Below are positions 54,338-63,401 of a stretch of 64,000 bases of DNA, one piece after another. Source of the DNA: Litchfieldia alkalitelluris (lineage in GTDB: Bacteria; Bacillota; Bacilli; Bacillales; Salisediminibacteriaceae); contig NZ_KZ119600.1 in assembly GCF_002153425.1 (NCBI RefSeq), forward strand, positions 4,671,608-4,735,607. The letters run 5' to 3'. A program made the translations under genes and the position numbers. Every line of letters starts with the position of its first letter. The stretch's first letter is position 1. Under the pieces are notes generated by a model that was not told where the DNA came from, did not search any database, and saw nothing but the letters and a program-made list of their open reading frames with translations.

Positions 54338-55348
54338 TTATTTCCCCACTATTTCTGCCAATAGTTGGTGGGAATGGAGGCGTGCTTTGTGATCATAGAC
54401 CATTGTACTCACCATGATCTCATCTGCCTTCGTCTCATCTAAAAAGGACTGTAACTTTTTCTTTACATTGGTTGGATTTCCAATGATCGTAGAGCCTAGT
54501 TGTTTATCTAAAACTGCCTTTTCATAAGGACTCATCATCTCATCCAAATCCTTTACTGGTGGTTGTAACTGTGTTGGTGTGTTTCTCATCATGTTTAGAA
54601 AGCTTTGTTTGATCGAAGATGCTAGGAATTCTGCTTCCTCATCTGTATCTGCCACAATAACATTTACTGCTACCATGGCGTAAGGCTCTTTATACTCCTC
54701 CGACGGCTGAAAGTTCTCGTAATACAATGCCAGAGCTGGTAATGTGTTTTCAGGAGAAAAATGACTGGCAAAAGCAAACGGCCTCCCAAGTTGTGCCGAT
54801 AATCGGGCACTAAAACCACTAGAACCTAATAACCAAATAGGGACATTTGCTCCTTCCCCAGGGATGGCTCGTACTGCTGCAGAACCTTCAAAATAGGCTT
54901 GCAACTGTTCTAATTGTTCTGGGAAATCATCACCATTGGTATAGTTTGCCCCACGAAGGGCATGGGCTGTACGTTGATCAGTTCCAGGTGCTCGCCCTAA
55001 TCCTAAATCAATTCGACCTGGGAACATAGCTTCGAGTGTTCCAAATTGCTCGGCGATAATGAGTGGAGAATGGTTAGGAAGCATAATTCCCCCGGATCCT
55101 ACACGAATAGTAGAAGTATGTGCTGCTATATGGCCAATCACTACGGATGTTGCTGAGCTAGCTATACCAGGCATATTATGATGCTCCGCTAACCAGTACC
55201 GCTTAAAGCCCAGTTTTTCTGTTAACTGAGCTAACTCTATTGAATGCTGGAACGATTGACTAGGCGTCCCCCCTTGTATGATTGATGCAAGGTCAAGGAT
55301 GGAAAAGGATATTTCGTTAATTAATTTTTTCGGTCTAGTTATTAGCAT
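54338..55348 (-). CDS. LLM-class flavin-dependent oxidoreductase
   Basis: 336 aa luciferase-like monooxygenase of the group that includes B. subtilis YvbT/YceB-type proteins. Motifs: FSILDLASIIQGGTPSQSF at the N-terminus, KRYWLAEHHNMPGIASSAT, IRVGSGGIMLPNHSPL (flavin/phosphate region), DLGLGRAPGTD and IGNPTNVKKKLQSF near the end. Substrate unknown. No operon partner. Confidence 0.9.
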   Translation of the reverse strand: MLITRPKKLINEISFSILDLASIIQGGTPSQSFQHSIELAQLTEKLGFKRYWLAEHHNMPGIASSATSVVIGHIAAHTSTIRVGSGGIMLPNHSPLIIAEQFGTLEAMFPGRIDLGLGRAPGTDQRTAHALRGANYTNGDDFPEQLEQLQAYFEGSAAVRAIPGEGANVPIWLLGSSGFSARLSAQLGRPFAFASHFSPENTLPALALYYENFQPSEEYKEPYAMVAVNVIVADTDEEAEFLASSIKQSFLNMMRNTPTQLQPPVKDLDEMMSPYEKAVLDKQLGSTIIGNPTNVKKKLQSFLDETKADEIMVSTMVYDHKARLHSHQLLAEIVGK

Positions 55349-55524
55349 GGAATATCCACTTCTTTCTTTTTTATATACTAGTTGGAGGTGGACTCAATGT
55401 GCTTGATTAGTATCTTTTTATGCACTCTCCTCCATACAAAAGGTTAATACATATTAGTTCGTTATTATCATAACAGGATGAATTGATGATTTAAAATGAG
55501 GTGACTTACGTTCGTAAATGATTC

Positions 55525-55566
55525 CTGCCCCCCCCTGTGCAATAATACTTTATTGTACTGGGGGCA
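55525..55566. repeat. GC-rich hairpin repeat, copy 2
   Basis: CTGCCCCCCCCTGTGCAATAA and TTATTGTACTGGGGGCAG form a long hairpin in the 305-bp gap between two minus-strand genes. Related to copies 1 and 3. Apart from this and the terminator at 55609, the gap holds nothing visible. Confidence 0.7.
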
Positions 55567-55608
55567 GACGCTTTAATCAGTGGCTAGAAACACCTTAAAT
55601 ACAAAGCG

Positions 55609-55646
55609 CAAAGGACTCCCTCATTAAATGACGGGAGTCCTTTAAT
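55609..55646 (-). terminator. Terminator after the small membrane-protein gene
   Basis: AAAGGACTCCC / GGGAGTCCTTT perfect 11-bp stem just after the stop of the membrane-protein gene; symmetric, so it can act in both directions. Confidence 0.7.
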
Positions 55647-55653
55647 TCCATTA

Positions 55654-56055
55654 TTAAAATAAACTTACAAGAAAAAGAGATACAATAAACACACCTAAAA
55701 ACACAACCGAATAAACCTTATTAACGATTGTTTGCTCTTTTTCCATAGTGGATTTATACTCCAACCACCCATCTATCAACTCCATAACAAGCAAAACAAA
55801 AAACGGTATTAGAAAAATGAATGGCGATAAATACCCTCCAGAGATAACAAAATATAATATGCAAGTGATGATAAAAATCAGTATTTTAATTACTAACCCC
55901 AAGTCTTCATTTTCTCTAAAAAAACGAATGTTCTGAAATTGAATTCTTTCTTTTTCATATTCCTTATCATACCTCGCTTGATAATGAAGCCTAGCTAAGT
56001 ATGCCATAGCAATCGAAATAATAAGCAATACTGGCATAGCCTGGTGAGATAACAT
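55654..56055 (-). CDS. Small membrane protein, DUF4181-like
   Basis: 133 aa with four hydrophobic helices (AMPVLLIISIAMAYLARLH, LVIKILIFIITCILYFVIS, PFIFLIPFFVLLVMELIDGW, VYSVVFLGVFIVSLFLV) and a charged QNIRFFRENEDLG loop. The ELIDGWLEYKSTMEKEQ segment resembles DUF4181 proteins. TAAGGAGG five nt before ATG 56055 selects this start over upstream in-frame ATGs. Function unknown. Confidence 0.65.
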   Translation of the reverse strand: MLSHQAMPVLLIISIAMAYLARLHYQARYDKEYEKERIQFQNIRFFRENEDLGLVIKILIFIITCILYFVISGGYLSPFIFLIPFFVLLVMELIDGWLEYKSTMEKEQTIVNKVYSVVFLGVFIVSLFLVSLF

Positions 56056-56323
56056 GATATCCTCCTTACAGTTTTTCCACATCAAATATCACATTCAAGT
56101 GGATTTTTCTCGCTTATTAATACCAGTTGGGGAATGCATCGTAAGTTTTTTTTCAAAAAATCATTTATTCCTTTATCCTTAGCCTTTTCCAGTTACCCCA
56201 ACACTTCTTTCTAAACATGATCTGCCTTAATTTTAACACACATTTTTTAACAATATTAAATAACGATTCCGCACCACTATACTTACTTAGTGGCACTTTA
56301 ATCCTCCTCTTTTATCTCCATTC

Positions 56324-56402
56324 CCGAGAAACAGCTCGCGCATGACAAAGTGCCTGACCCCCGGTACTGTAAAGTATTACAGCACTGGGGGTCAGGCACT
56401 TT
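56324..56402. repeat. GC-rich hairpin repeat, copy 3, with adjoining 17-bp duplication
   Basis: AAAGTGCCTGACCCCC ... GGGGGTCAGGCACTTT (56347-56402) with arms of about 26 nt and three mismatches, a very stable hairpin. At 56324-56340 it is preceded by CCGAGAAACAGCTCGCG, identical to the 3' end of the mocR-like gene at 57315-57331. The rest of the 56056-56470 gap is AT-rich with no gene. Confidence 0.75.
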
Positions 56403-56470
56403 AATCCATAATTTCACCATAAAAAAGTGCTAAGAAATATCTCTCAGCTACTTACATTATCTATATAACC

Positions 56471-56932
56471 TTAACAAAAACTTTCTATTTGGTCTTCCGT
56501 AATCCCTTTTATTAATCTCAGTTCACTAATCAAAAATTGTTGTGCGTCATCAAACAATTTTTTCTCACTTGAATTAAGTGCTTTCTCATTCTGCATACGC
56601 TTTAGGTCACGTACCACTTCCGCACCTTCTTGCATTTTGCCCGTTTTAATTTTGTCCGAGTTCACCTTATACCTTTGTTTCCATGGAAGTAATTTATCTG
56701 TCTCGCATTGATGGAAAATGTGTATGATGTTTTTTAATGCAACAATGTCAGTAACTTGGCGTATATTTGAACTCAATATCTTACCTTTAGGAATCATAAC
56801 TTGCATATTACTGTTCAGCATTTTAATTACAAAATACTGTTGCTTTTTCCTTAAAATTTCCTTTTCTTCTATGTCTATAATAGTACCTGCCCCGTGCATT
56901 GGATAAACAATGTTATCGCCAATTTGAAACAA
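56471..56932 (-). CDS. CarD-family transcriptional regulator
   Basis: 153 aa. The RNA-polymerase-interacting CarD/CdnL/TRCF domain is N-terminal: FQIGDNIVYPMHGAGTIIDIEEKEI with QYFVIKMLNSNMQVMIPKGKI; the C-terminal half is helical (QRYKVNSDKIKTGKMQEGAEVVRDL, then SSEKKLFDDAQQFLISEL). GGAGGTG six nt upstream supports TTG 56932, which also gives the family's usual MFQIGD beginning; the ATG at 56974 is therefore not used. A good promoter lies about 70 bp upstream. Confidence 0.92.
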   Translation of the reverse strand: MFQIGDNIVYPMHGAGTIIDIEEKEILRKKQQYFVIKMLNSNMQVMIPKGKILSSNIRQVTDIVALKNIIHIFHQCETDKLLPWKQRYKVNSDKIKTGKMQEGAEVVRDLKRMQNEKALNSSEKKLFDDAQQFLISELRLIKGITEDQIESFC

Positions 56933-57000
56933 AGAACCCACCTCCATATGTGGTAACCTTATTAAGCATAACATAGGTACAGTTTTTTATCAAATTTTTA

Positions 57001-57030
57001 ATAATATCACAAAAATACATGGGTAGTCAA
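57001..57030 (-). promoter_or_regulatory. Promoter of the carD-type gene
   Basis: Minus-strand TTGACT (57030-57025), 18-nt spacer, TATTAT (57006-57001). The rest of the 56933-57309 gap contains only a half copy of the GGGTCAGGCACTTT repeat (about 57284-57308). Confidence 0.65.
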
Positions 57031-57309
57031 CTACTTTTTTTACACAGAATTCTATTAAAACTAATAAAAACCTCCCTGCATTTGGGGTTTGAGGATGGTT
57101 AATGTAACCAAACTTAACATAACTAAGTATGAGTGTTCCGTATTTTTGTATTTTTTCTTAAGAAAAATAAATATAAGTTTAAGAACTTTCATTCACAAAG
57201 GCACCTTGAATGAGGACTCATGTTGCACAGTATAAAGTAAACTAAATAATAAATAAAGCGCTTATCTATGTTACAAGATAGCTCCAGTACCGCGGGTCAG
57301 GCACTTTAT

Positions 57310-58706
57310 TTATTCCGAGAAACAGCTCGCGAGCAATTTGATTCCATTTTCAATTTCTTCAATTGATAAACCACCAAAACCCAACATGATATAGGAATTA
57401 GCCTCAGGGGGTGGTTGAAGCCAAAACTGTGATGGGGAATAAACGTTGACTCCTCTCTTGAGACTCTTTTCAATAAGCTCTATGGCTGTTATACCTTTTA
57501 GTTTTAATAAAATGTGTAGGCCAGACTTTTCCCCTACGATTGTTACATGAGTGCCCATATAGCGTTCAATACTCATTAGCAAAGTCTGGTGATTTCTTTG
57601 GTACACCTTTCGCATTCTTCTAATATGCTTTTCGAATTCTCCCGATTGCATAAACAAAGCGATGGCCCGCTGAATAATTGGAGAGACAGATTGGTTATAA
57701 GGAACGAACTTTCGTGAATAGTGATCCATTAAAGACGGTGGAAGTACAATATAACTTAGCCGAACGGACGGAAGGAATGATTTAGAAAATGTACCTAAAT
57801 AAATCACCTTTTCCCCTTCATCTAGAGATTTGAGTGAAGGAATGGGCTGACCCTGGTAGCGAAACTCCCCGTCATAATCATCCTCGATAATATATCCTCC
57901 CGTTTGATATGCCCAATTTAACATTTGCATTCTTTTTGAAATAGAAAGAACCATGCCAAGTGGAAATTGGTGAGAGGGCGTGACAAATAGGGCAGATGCC
58001 TCACTCTTTTGAAGATGTTCCATTGACAAGCCGTCCTTTTCAAGCGGTATCGGCTCAATGTAGCATCCCTGATCTTTAAGAACCGATCGCACACCGGTAT
58101 ATCCTGGATCCTCCATTGCTAAGGTCTTTCCCCTGAGATCTAAAAGTTGGCAGATTAGTCCAGTGGAGGCTTGGGTTCCAGCAGTAATTATGATTTGCTC
58201 TGGTGCAGATCTCACACCTCTCGATTGCAGTAAATAGTTTGAAATCTCCTGTCTTAGTGCCTGTTCACCCATTTTACCCCCATACTGAAATAACCAGTTA
58301 CCCTCTTGATCAACTGCCTCTGTCAGACATTTCTTCCACTGTTTTATAGGGAATTTCTCAATATTAACATTCCCATACTCGAAATCAACCAGAGACTTAC
58401 TCGCGGTTTACATTCCAATCTTGTAGAATGCTCCTTCGCGATCGGATGCAATAAAGGTTTCTCAATTTCAGCTACCCACATGCCACTTCTAGGTACACTA
58501 TCGAGATAGCCTTCTGATTGTAACTGCTGATAGGCTGCCTCAACCGTGTTCCGGCTGACCTTTAAATGAAGCGTTAGCTGTCGAATAGATGGCATCTTCA
58601 TTCCTGGTGAAAGCCTACTTTCCTCTATTTCCTTCTTAATCCAATTGTACAACTGACTGTACAATGGTTCTTTTGATTCCTTTTGTAAAAATGGCGTCAA
58701 TTCCAC
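57310..58706 (-). pseudogene. MocR-family (GntR/aminotransferase) regulator, frameshifted
   Basis: The N-terminal GntR winged-helix part (PLYSQLYNWIKKEIEESRLS, MPSIRQLTLHLKVSRNTVEAAYQ) reads in one frame to about 58400. The aminotransferase-like part reads in another (VDFEYGNVNIEKFPIKQW onward, EDPGYTG, IIEDDYDGEF and the PLP-lysine region LGTFSKSFLPSVRLSYI). The two join at a one-base shift between about 58390 and 58413. GTG 58706 after AGAGGAGGG is the likely start. Intact it would be a full-length MocR/PdxR-like regulator (about 465 aa). Either a recent pseudogene or a sequencing error. Confidence 0.85.
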
Positions 58707-58814
58707 ACTCAACCCTCCTCTGTCCCCATTAAACTTTTTAATTCTGTCACTTTTCATATGTACAGTTATTAATTAAAATCATTTTATCATTAAAAAAGGA
58801 GTGGGGATTGGAAA

Positions 58815-59360
58815 ATGAATAAAATGCGCCAAAGCAAATTAGAATGTACGGATGATAATCGAATTGAGCAGTTTTTAAGCACGGCAAAGATAGGGTATCT
58901 TGGATTAACAGATGGGGAGGTTCCTTATGTCGTTCCTTTGAATTTTGTCATGCTGAATGGGGCGGTATATTTTCATGGAGCTGCACAAGGAAGAAAGGTA
59001 AATTTGATTGGCTCCAATCCCAACTGTTGTTTTACAGTATCTGAAGAATATGGAACGATGGTAAGTCCTATACCAGCGAAGGTAGATACTGCTTATTTTA
59101 GTGTGATGCTATTTGGAGTACTTGAAGCGGTAACGGATTTAAATGAAGCAACAGCTGCCATGCAAGCTTTAATCGATAAGCATGTGCCAGGCTACTATCA
59201 TAACAGCCTATCACAAGCTCATGTTGAGAAATACCGCTCCTCATTAGGGAGTCACACACTGGTTTATAGACTAGTCCCCACCTTACGAACAGCAAAAGAG
59301 AATCCATTGAATCCCCAATTGGCCTTTTACTCAGGGAGGAAAGTGGATATAGATTTATAA
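58815..59360 (+). CDS. Pyridoxamine 5'-phosphate oxidase family (flavin-nucleotide-binding) protein
   Basis: 181 aa split-barrel flavoprotein of the NimA/PNPOx-like group: ARIEQFLSTAKIGYLGLTDG-type N-terminus, VPYVVPLNFVMLNGAVYFHGAAQGRK (FMN phosphate-binding region), VSEEYGTM, and SVMLFGVLEAVTD. Not a true PdxH by length and motif. Divergent from the MocR-type regulator, a common pairing, so it is the probable regulatory target. GGAG precedes ATG. Confidence 0.88.
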   Translation: MNKMRQSKLECTDDNRIEQFLSTAKIGYLGLTDGEVPYVVPLNFVMLNGAVYFHGAAQGRKVNLIGSNPNCCFTVSEEYGTMVSPIPAKVDTAYFSVMLFGVLEAVTDLNEATAAMQALIDKHVPGYYHNSLSQAHVEKYRSSLGSHTLVYRLVPTLRTAKENPLNPQLAFYSGRKVDIDL

Positions 59361-59390
59361 GAATCTTTTTGGTTATATCCGAGGAAAGAA

Positions 59391-59427
59391 AAAAGGGGCT
59401 AATGTTAAACAAAACATTAGCTCCTTT
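59391..59427. terminator. Bidirectional terminator between convergent genes
   Basis: GGGGCTAATGTT / AACATTAGCTCC stem with a short loop; on the minus strand it runs into CCCCTTTTTTC, terminating rlmH, and on the plus strand into TTTACG. Confidence 0.85.
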
Positions 59428-59445
59428 ACGTAAAAAAATATTATT

Positions 59446-59925
59446 TTACTTATGATAAGGTTCTCCCCGATTAATCCTAAACGCGCGGTATACCTGTTCC
59501 ACTAGTATCAACCTTATTAGTTGGTGTGGGAATGTCATATCTGAAAAGGACAGGTGCTGGTTGGCCCGCTTCAGGACTTCATCACTCAAGCCTACTGATC
59601 CCCCGATAATAAATGCAACTTTACTTTTTCCATAAGTGGCTAATTGATCTAGTTCCTTTGCTAGTCTCTCGGAACTCCATTTTTTACCGTCAATAGCTAG
59701 GGCAATGACGTGTGTATCCGTTCCAATTTTGCTTAGTATTCTTTCCCCTTCTTTTTCCTTAACAATATGTATGTCTGCTTCACTCATATTTTCTGGTGCT
59801 TTTTCATCTGCAACCTCAACTATTTGTATATTGGCATAGGATGATAAGCGCTTCCTATATTCATCAATTCCTTGTTTTAAATATTTCTCCTTCAGTTTTC
59901 CGACGGTAATAATTGAAATATTCAC
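59446..59925 (-). CDS. rlmH: 23S rRNA (pseudouridine-1915-N3)-methyltransferase
   Basis: SPOUT-class methyltransferase acting on helix 69 of the assembled 70S ribosome. [25 protein letters not shown] at the N-terminus, then [19 protein letters not shown] (SAM-binding knot) and [22 protein letters not shown] with the C-terminal REPYHK. GTG start with AGGAGGGGG 7 nt upstream gives 159 aa, the standard length; the ATG at 59958 is an upstream in-frame codon. Its place beyond htrC and the CXXH/CXXC gene matches the B. subtilis origin region. Confidence 0.97.
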   Translation of the reverse strand: MNISIITVGKLKEKYLKQGIDEYRKRLSSYANIQIVEVADEKAPENMSEADIHIVKEKEGERILSKIGTDTHVIALAIDGKKWSSERLAKELDQLATYGKSKVAFIIGGSVGLSDEVLKRANQHLSFSDMTFPHQLIRLILVEQVYRAFRINRGEPYHK

Positions 59926-59948
59926 AGGTTTTCCCCCTCCTAACACAT

Positions 59949-60265
59949 TTATCCACATAAGTTATCCACATATCAACAGATTTACAGGGAGTTATCCACT
60001 GTTTTAATAATATATTTTGCTTTATTTTCACAGAATGAGCATTTTGTTATAACATCTGCTGAGTTTTCTTGAACAACATCCATTTCAGGCGGCATACCTG
60101 ACTCATCAACCGTTTCATCAAGGGCTATATCTACATGTTCATGACAGCTGTAATACATATCTGTTGTCCTCCTAATTATCGAAAATCTATTATCTTTATT
60201 TATTCCACAATCATTATTCCATTATCATTACGAACATTTTTTATATCATCCACAAGTTATCCACA
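59949..60265. promoter_or_regulatory. Cluster of DnaA-box-like sequences
   Basis: Perfect TTATCCACA at 59949-59957, 59962-59970 and 60257-60265, and TTATCCACT at 59992-60000. The first two are 13 bp apart in the same orientation. They flank and overlap the small CXXH/CXXC gene. Confidence 0.6.
59982..60158 (-). CDS. CXXH/CXXC motif protein (YyzF-like)
   Basis: 58 aa, found by reading the sequence between rlmH and htrC. MYYSCHEHVDIALDE carries CxEH, and TKCSFCENKAKYIIK a CxxC pair that with the N-terminal Cys/His probably binds zinc. TIGR-type name CXXH/CXXC; B. subtilis YyzF is at the same place. TAGGAGG lies ahead of ATG. Function unknown. Confidence 0.9.
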   Translation of the reverse strand: MYYSCHEHVDIALDETVDESGMPPEMDVVQENSADVITKCSFCENKAKYIIKTVDNSL

Positions 60266-60311
60266 GGAAATTGTTGCGCACCTCCCATAACTTTATCATG
60301 AACCTCTACAA

Positions 60312-60346
60312 TCAAAAAACAGGAGTGCTATTCTTTAGCACTCCTG
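60312..60346 (-). terminator. Terminator of the wal operon/htrC
   Basis: CAGGAGTGCTA / TAGCACTCCTG perfect 11-bp stem, then TTTTTTG on the minus strand, directly behind the htrC stop. Confidence 0.93.
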
Positions 60347-60359
60347 CCCTTTTATTCTC

Positions 60360-61598
60360 TTAGAATATTTGCATATCTAAAGTAAGTTCCACAACATCCT
60401 TTTCTCCGTTTCGATAGAAAACTACTTCTACTGTATCACCAATACTCATGTGATTATATAAAACTCGGCGTAAGTCATGTGTATCCTTGATATCACGTCC
60501 ATCCATTTCTACGATAATATCTCCTTCTTGAAGACCAGCTTTATGTGCTGGAGATTCTGGCTCCACTCCTTCAAGATAAACCCCACCTGTTACTTCCTCA
60601 GGTAAGCCTAACGTATCTTGCCAGTGGTAGCTTGGAATCTCATTTAATGAACGGATCATAACACCCATTTGTGGACGTCGTACTTCACCATACTGCTCAA
60701 TATCTTCGATTACTGGCATTGTTATAGCTGCAGGGATCGCAAAGCCAATCCCTTCCACTGAATGCTCGGCGATTTTCATAGAGTTAATACCAATAACCTC
60801 GCCTTTTATATTTAATAATGCGCCACCACTATTTCCAGGGTTGATTGCTGCATCAGTTTGTAATACTTCTGCATTCCAATCTGGTTGACCATTTCTCGTT
60901 AAGTCTACAGGAATACTTCTTTCCACAGCACTGATGATTCCCAAAGTAACAGAACCTTCAAAAGATAATGGGTTACCTATAGCTATGGCTGGTTCTCCTG
61001 GCCTTAATGACTCAGAATCTCCAAACTCTGCAACGACAGAAACATGTTCTGAATCGATTGTTAAAACGGCTAAGTCTGTTAAAACATCTTCGCCAATAAG
61101 CTCTGCTGGGACACGGGAACCATTACTTAATGTAACATCGATTTGATTCGCTTGATCAATCACGTGTTGATTCGTTACTACAAAGGCACGATCACCTTCA
61201 ATTTTATAAATGACACCGGAGCCCACACCTTCACCACCGCCACTAGATCCAAATAGACCACTGCCAGTTCGGCGCTCATTGACAACGCCAACAACTGCTT
61301 CGGATACTCTATCAACTGCTTCGATTATCTCGGAAGTCATATTTAAATTTACCGTATTGGTTGTGGCAGTAACAGCTTCACTTTCAACCTCTCCATCTCC
61401 AATGATGGTTTCCGCTTCTTGTGAACCTTTTGGCACTACTTCGTAGGGAAGCACACCTTGGTTTGCTAATATAGGAATAGTAAAGACAACAAGTAGTGCA
61501 CCCATCATAGCACTTACAAATGAATACAAAACTGATCGTTTACTTGATTTTCTTTGCTCTTGTCTAGATGTTTGATAATGACCATCATAATAACCCAT
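60360..61598 (-). CDS. htrC: Membrane-anchored serine protease HtrC (S1C, PDZ)
   Basis: HtrA-family envelope protease. Short cytosolic N-terminus, membrane helix near residue 30 (VLYSFVSAMMGALLVVFTIPI), trypsin-like domain with the triad His in VVTNQHVIDQ, Asp in LTDLAVLTID, Ser in NPGNSGGALL, then a PDZ domain (GVYLEGVEPESPAHKAGLQEGDIIVEMDG). 412 aa from ATG 61598, chosen because GAGGAGGG is 7 nt before it; the upstream ATG 61619 overlaps that site. Named for B. subtilis HtrC (YyxA), which sits at the same place. Confidence 0.92.
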   Translation of the reverse strand: MGYYDGHYQTSRQEQRKSSKRSVLYSFVSAMMGALLVVFTIPILANQGVLPYEVVPKGSQEAETIIGDGEVESEAVTATTNTVNLNMTSEIIEAVDRVSEAVVGVVNERRTGSGLFGSSGGGEGVGSGVIYKIEGDRAFVVTNQHVIDQANQIDVTLSNGSRVPAELIGEDVLTDLAVLTIDSEHVSVVAEFGDSESLRPGEPAIAIGNPLSFEGSVTLGIISAVERSIPVDLTRNGQPDWNAEVLQTDAAINPGNSGGALLNIKGEVIGINSMKIAEHSVEGIGFAIPAAITMPVIEDIEQYGEVRRPQMGVMIRSLNEIPSYHWQDTLGLPEEVTGGVYLEGVEPESPAHKAGLQEGDIIVEMDGRDIKDTHDLRRVLYNHMSIGDTVEVVFYRNGEKDVVELTLDMQIF

Positions 61599-61797
61599 TG
61601 TGAAACCCTCCTCTTTCATTTTCCTTTCTTTATTTGAGAAAAGTTATGTGTGAATGTGGAACTCCGTCAACTATATTTTATAAAACTATGAATGTTTTCG
61701 TCTATTAGTTCCCAATATTTTTGATAATTTTCCACACATACACACATGAATAAGGATTCCCTAAAAAATGGGGAATTAAACAAGCATTAATCAGGGG

Positions 61798-62592
61798 TTA
61801 CACCCCAACTAATGCCGTTGGTATTAATGGATCTGTATCAAATAGTTTGACCTGTTTTCCAATTTCATATCCTTTTTCTTCTAATGTTTGGTGAACGGTC
61901 ATTCTCGCTAAGTCCTTCATATTATTATCTAAACTTAAATGGGCGAGATAAATGTTAGCAGGACTATCTGTTAGTATATCAGCCAAGGCTAAGCCTGCAT
62001 CAACATTGGAAACGTGACCTTCGTCCCCAAGAATCCTCCGCTTCACGCTCCACGGGTATTTACCCATCCGAAGCATATCCATGTCGTGATTCGATTCAAA
62101 TATGAATGTGTTGGCCTCCTTAGTAACTCCCTTGATTCTCTCACTGACATAGCCCGTATCTGTAATAACAGCAAGCTTTCTGTCACCATGTGCAAAAGTG
62201 AAAAACATTGGTTCTGCAGCATCATGGGAAACACCAAATGATTCCACTTCCATATTACCAAAGGATTTTGTTTTCCCTGTTTCAAAATGAAATCTCTGTT
62301 CAATAGGAATTGTACCAAGTGAGCTTTGCATAGCCTTCCACGTTTTTTCATTTGCATAGATTGGTAGATTATAACGCCTTGCTAATATCCCTACGCCTTT
62401 AATATGATCACTATGCTCATGAGTGACTAGAATTCCATTTAAGTCTTTAGGGTTAATGTTTATTTTTTCAAAACATTGCTCTATTTTTTTCCCACTTAAG
62501 CCAGCATCAATTAATAGGCGCTGATTATCTGATTCAACATATATGGCATTACCAGTACTTCCGCTGGCTAAAACACTAAACCTTAAGCTCAT
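61798..62592 (-). CDS. walJ: Metallo-beta-lactamase-fold protein WalJ (YycJ)
   Basis: 264 aa MBL-fold hydrolase, with [17 protein letters not shown] at the N-terminus and the metal motif [11 protein letters not shown] (residues about 56-66), followed by [14 protein letters not shown]. In Bacillus and relatives YycJ is a DNA 5'-3' exonuclease-like protein involved in mismatch repair and belongs to the wal operon. GGAGTG precedes ATG. Confidence 0.95.
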   Translation of the reverse strand: MSLRFSVLASGSTGNAIYVESDNQRLLIDAGLSGKKIEQCFEKININPKDLNGILVTHEHSDHIKGVGILARRYNLPIYANEKTWKAMQSSLGTIPIEQRFHFETGKTKSFGNMEVESFGVSHDAAEPMFFTFAHGDRKLAVITDTGYVSERIKGVTKEANTFIFESNHDMDMLRMGKYPWSVKRRILGDEGHVSNVDAGLALADILTDSPANIYLAHLSLDNNMKDLARMTVHQTLEEKGYEIGKQVKLFDTDPLIPTALVGV

Positions 62593-62609
62593 TCTTGATT
62601 CACTCCAAT

Positions 62610-63401
62610 TTATTGATTCATGGGGTGTATTTCCCCTTCAATTGCACTAACATAATAAAACGACTCATTGACCTTAACTCTCCACATTGGCGTAAATACT
62701 CGGAACTCCAAATCATATGAAGCTTGAAGAGGGTTATAGTAGCCTAATTGTGCTTGGTCAAGCGTCGTATTAGCAGGAATATGATTCGCCTCAAATAAAA
62801 TCTCAACCACTTTCATAGGTGACAAAAATTCCTGCTCTCTTCCCTGTGTATTAATATCCATATATTCCTGACTGTAGCTTTCGATTTCTAGATCTATGTT
62901 CAAATATAGCTTCAAGTGATAAGGACCATCAACAAAATTATCAATAGGTCTCCCTTCAAAGGTTTGATGTAACCCAACCTCATAAGTCTCCTCATCAAAT
63001 TTAGTAAATTGATATTCATCTCCATACAGAACATGTTGTTGTACAAAAGTTTCTACTGCAGCCGGTATACTAGCATCAACTAATCTATATGGAGAATCTA
63101 AAGTTGAGTAGATTGTTTTTCCATCATTTAGTACATCAATCTCTTGGTTGTCAAATTGCTCAACTAAGTTTTCCTCATTAAAGACACGGATTGAACCAGT
63201 AATTGGTGACCCAAGCTTTGTTTCCTCCGTGCTCCTTATTTCCACTGTTATTTCATTTTCATCTAAATCTTCCTGAAGTGTTACATGCCTTAATAAATTC
63301 ACATTCCTTTCACTACGTTTTTCTGATAACTGATATCCGAGAAAAAGGTTTAACAATAAAAAAGTAATTATAAAAATTGATTTTGTTTTACTCCAGTCCA
63401 A
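62610..63401 (-). CDS. walI: WalI (YycI), regulator of the WalK kinase
   Basis: 263 aa, single N-terminal membrane helix ([18 protein letters not shown]) and an extracytoplasmic YycH/YycI-type domain. With WalH it restrains the WalK sensor kinase in B. subtilis. [12 protein letters not shown] is the family N-terminus. The start overlaps the walH stop by 14 bp. Confidence 0.93.
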   Translation of the reverse strand: MDWSKTKSIFIITFLLLNLFLGYQLSEKRSERNVNLLRHVTLQEDLDENEITVEIRSTEETKLGSPITGSIRVFNEENLVEQFDNQEIDVLNDGKTIYSTLDSPYRLVDASIPAAVETFVQQHVLYGDEYQFTKFDEETYEVGLHQTFEGRPIDNFVDGPYHLKLYLNIDLEIESYSQEYMDINTQGREQEFLSPMKVVEILFEANHIPANTTLDQAQLGYYNPLQASYDLEFRVFTPMWRVKVNESFYYVSAIEGEIHPMNQ

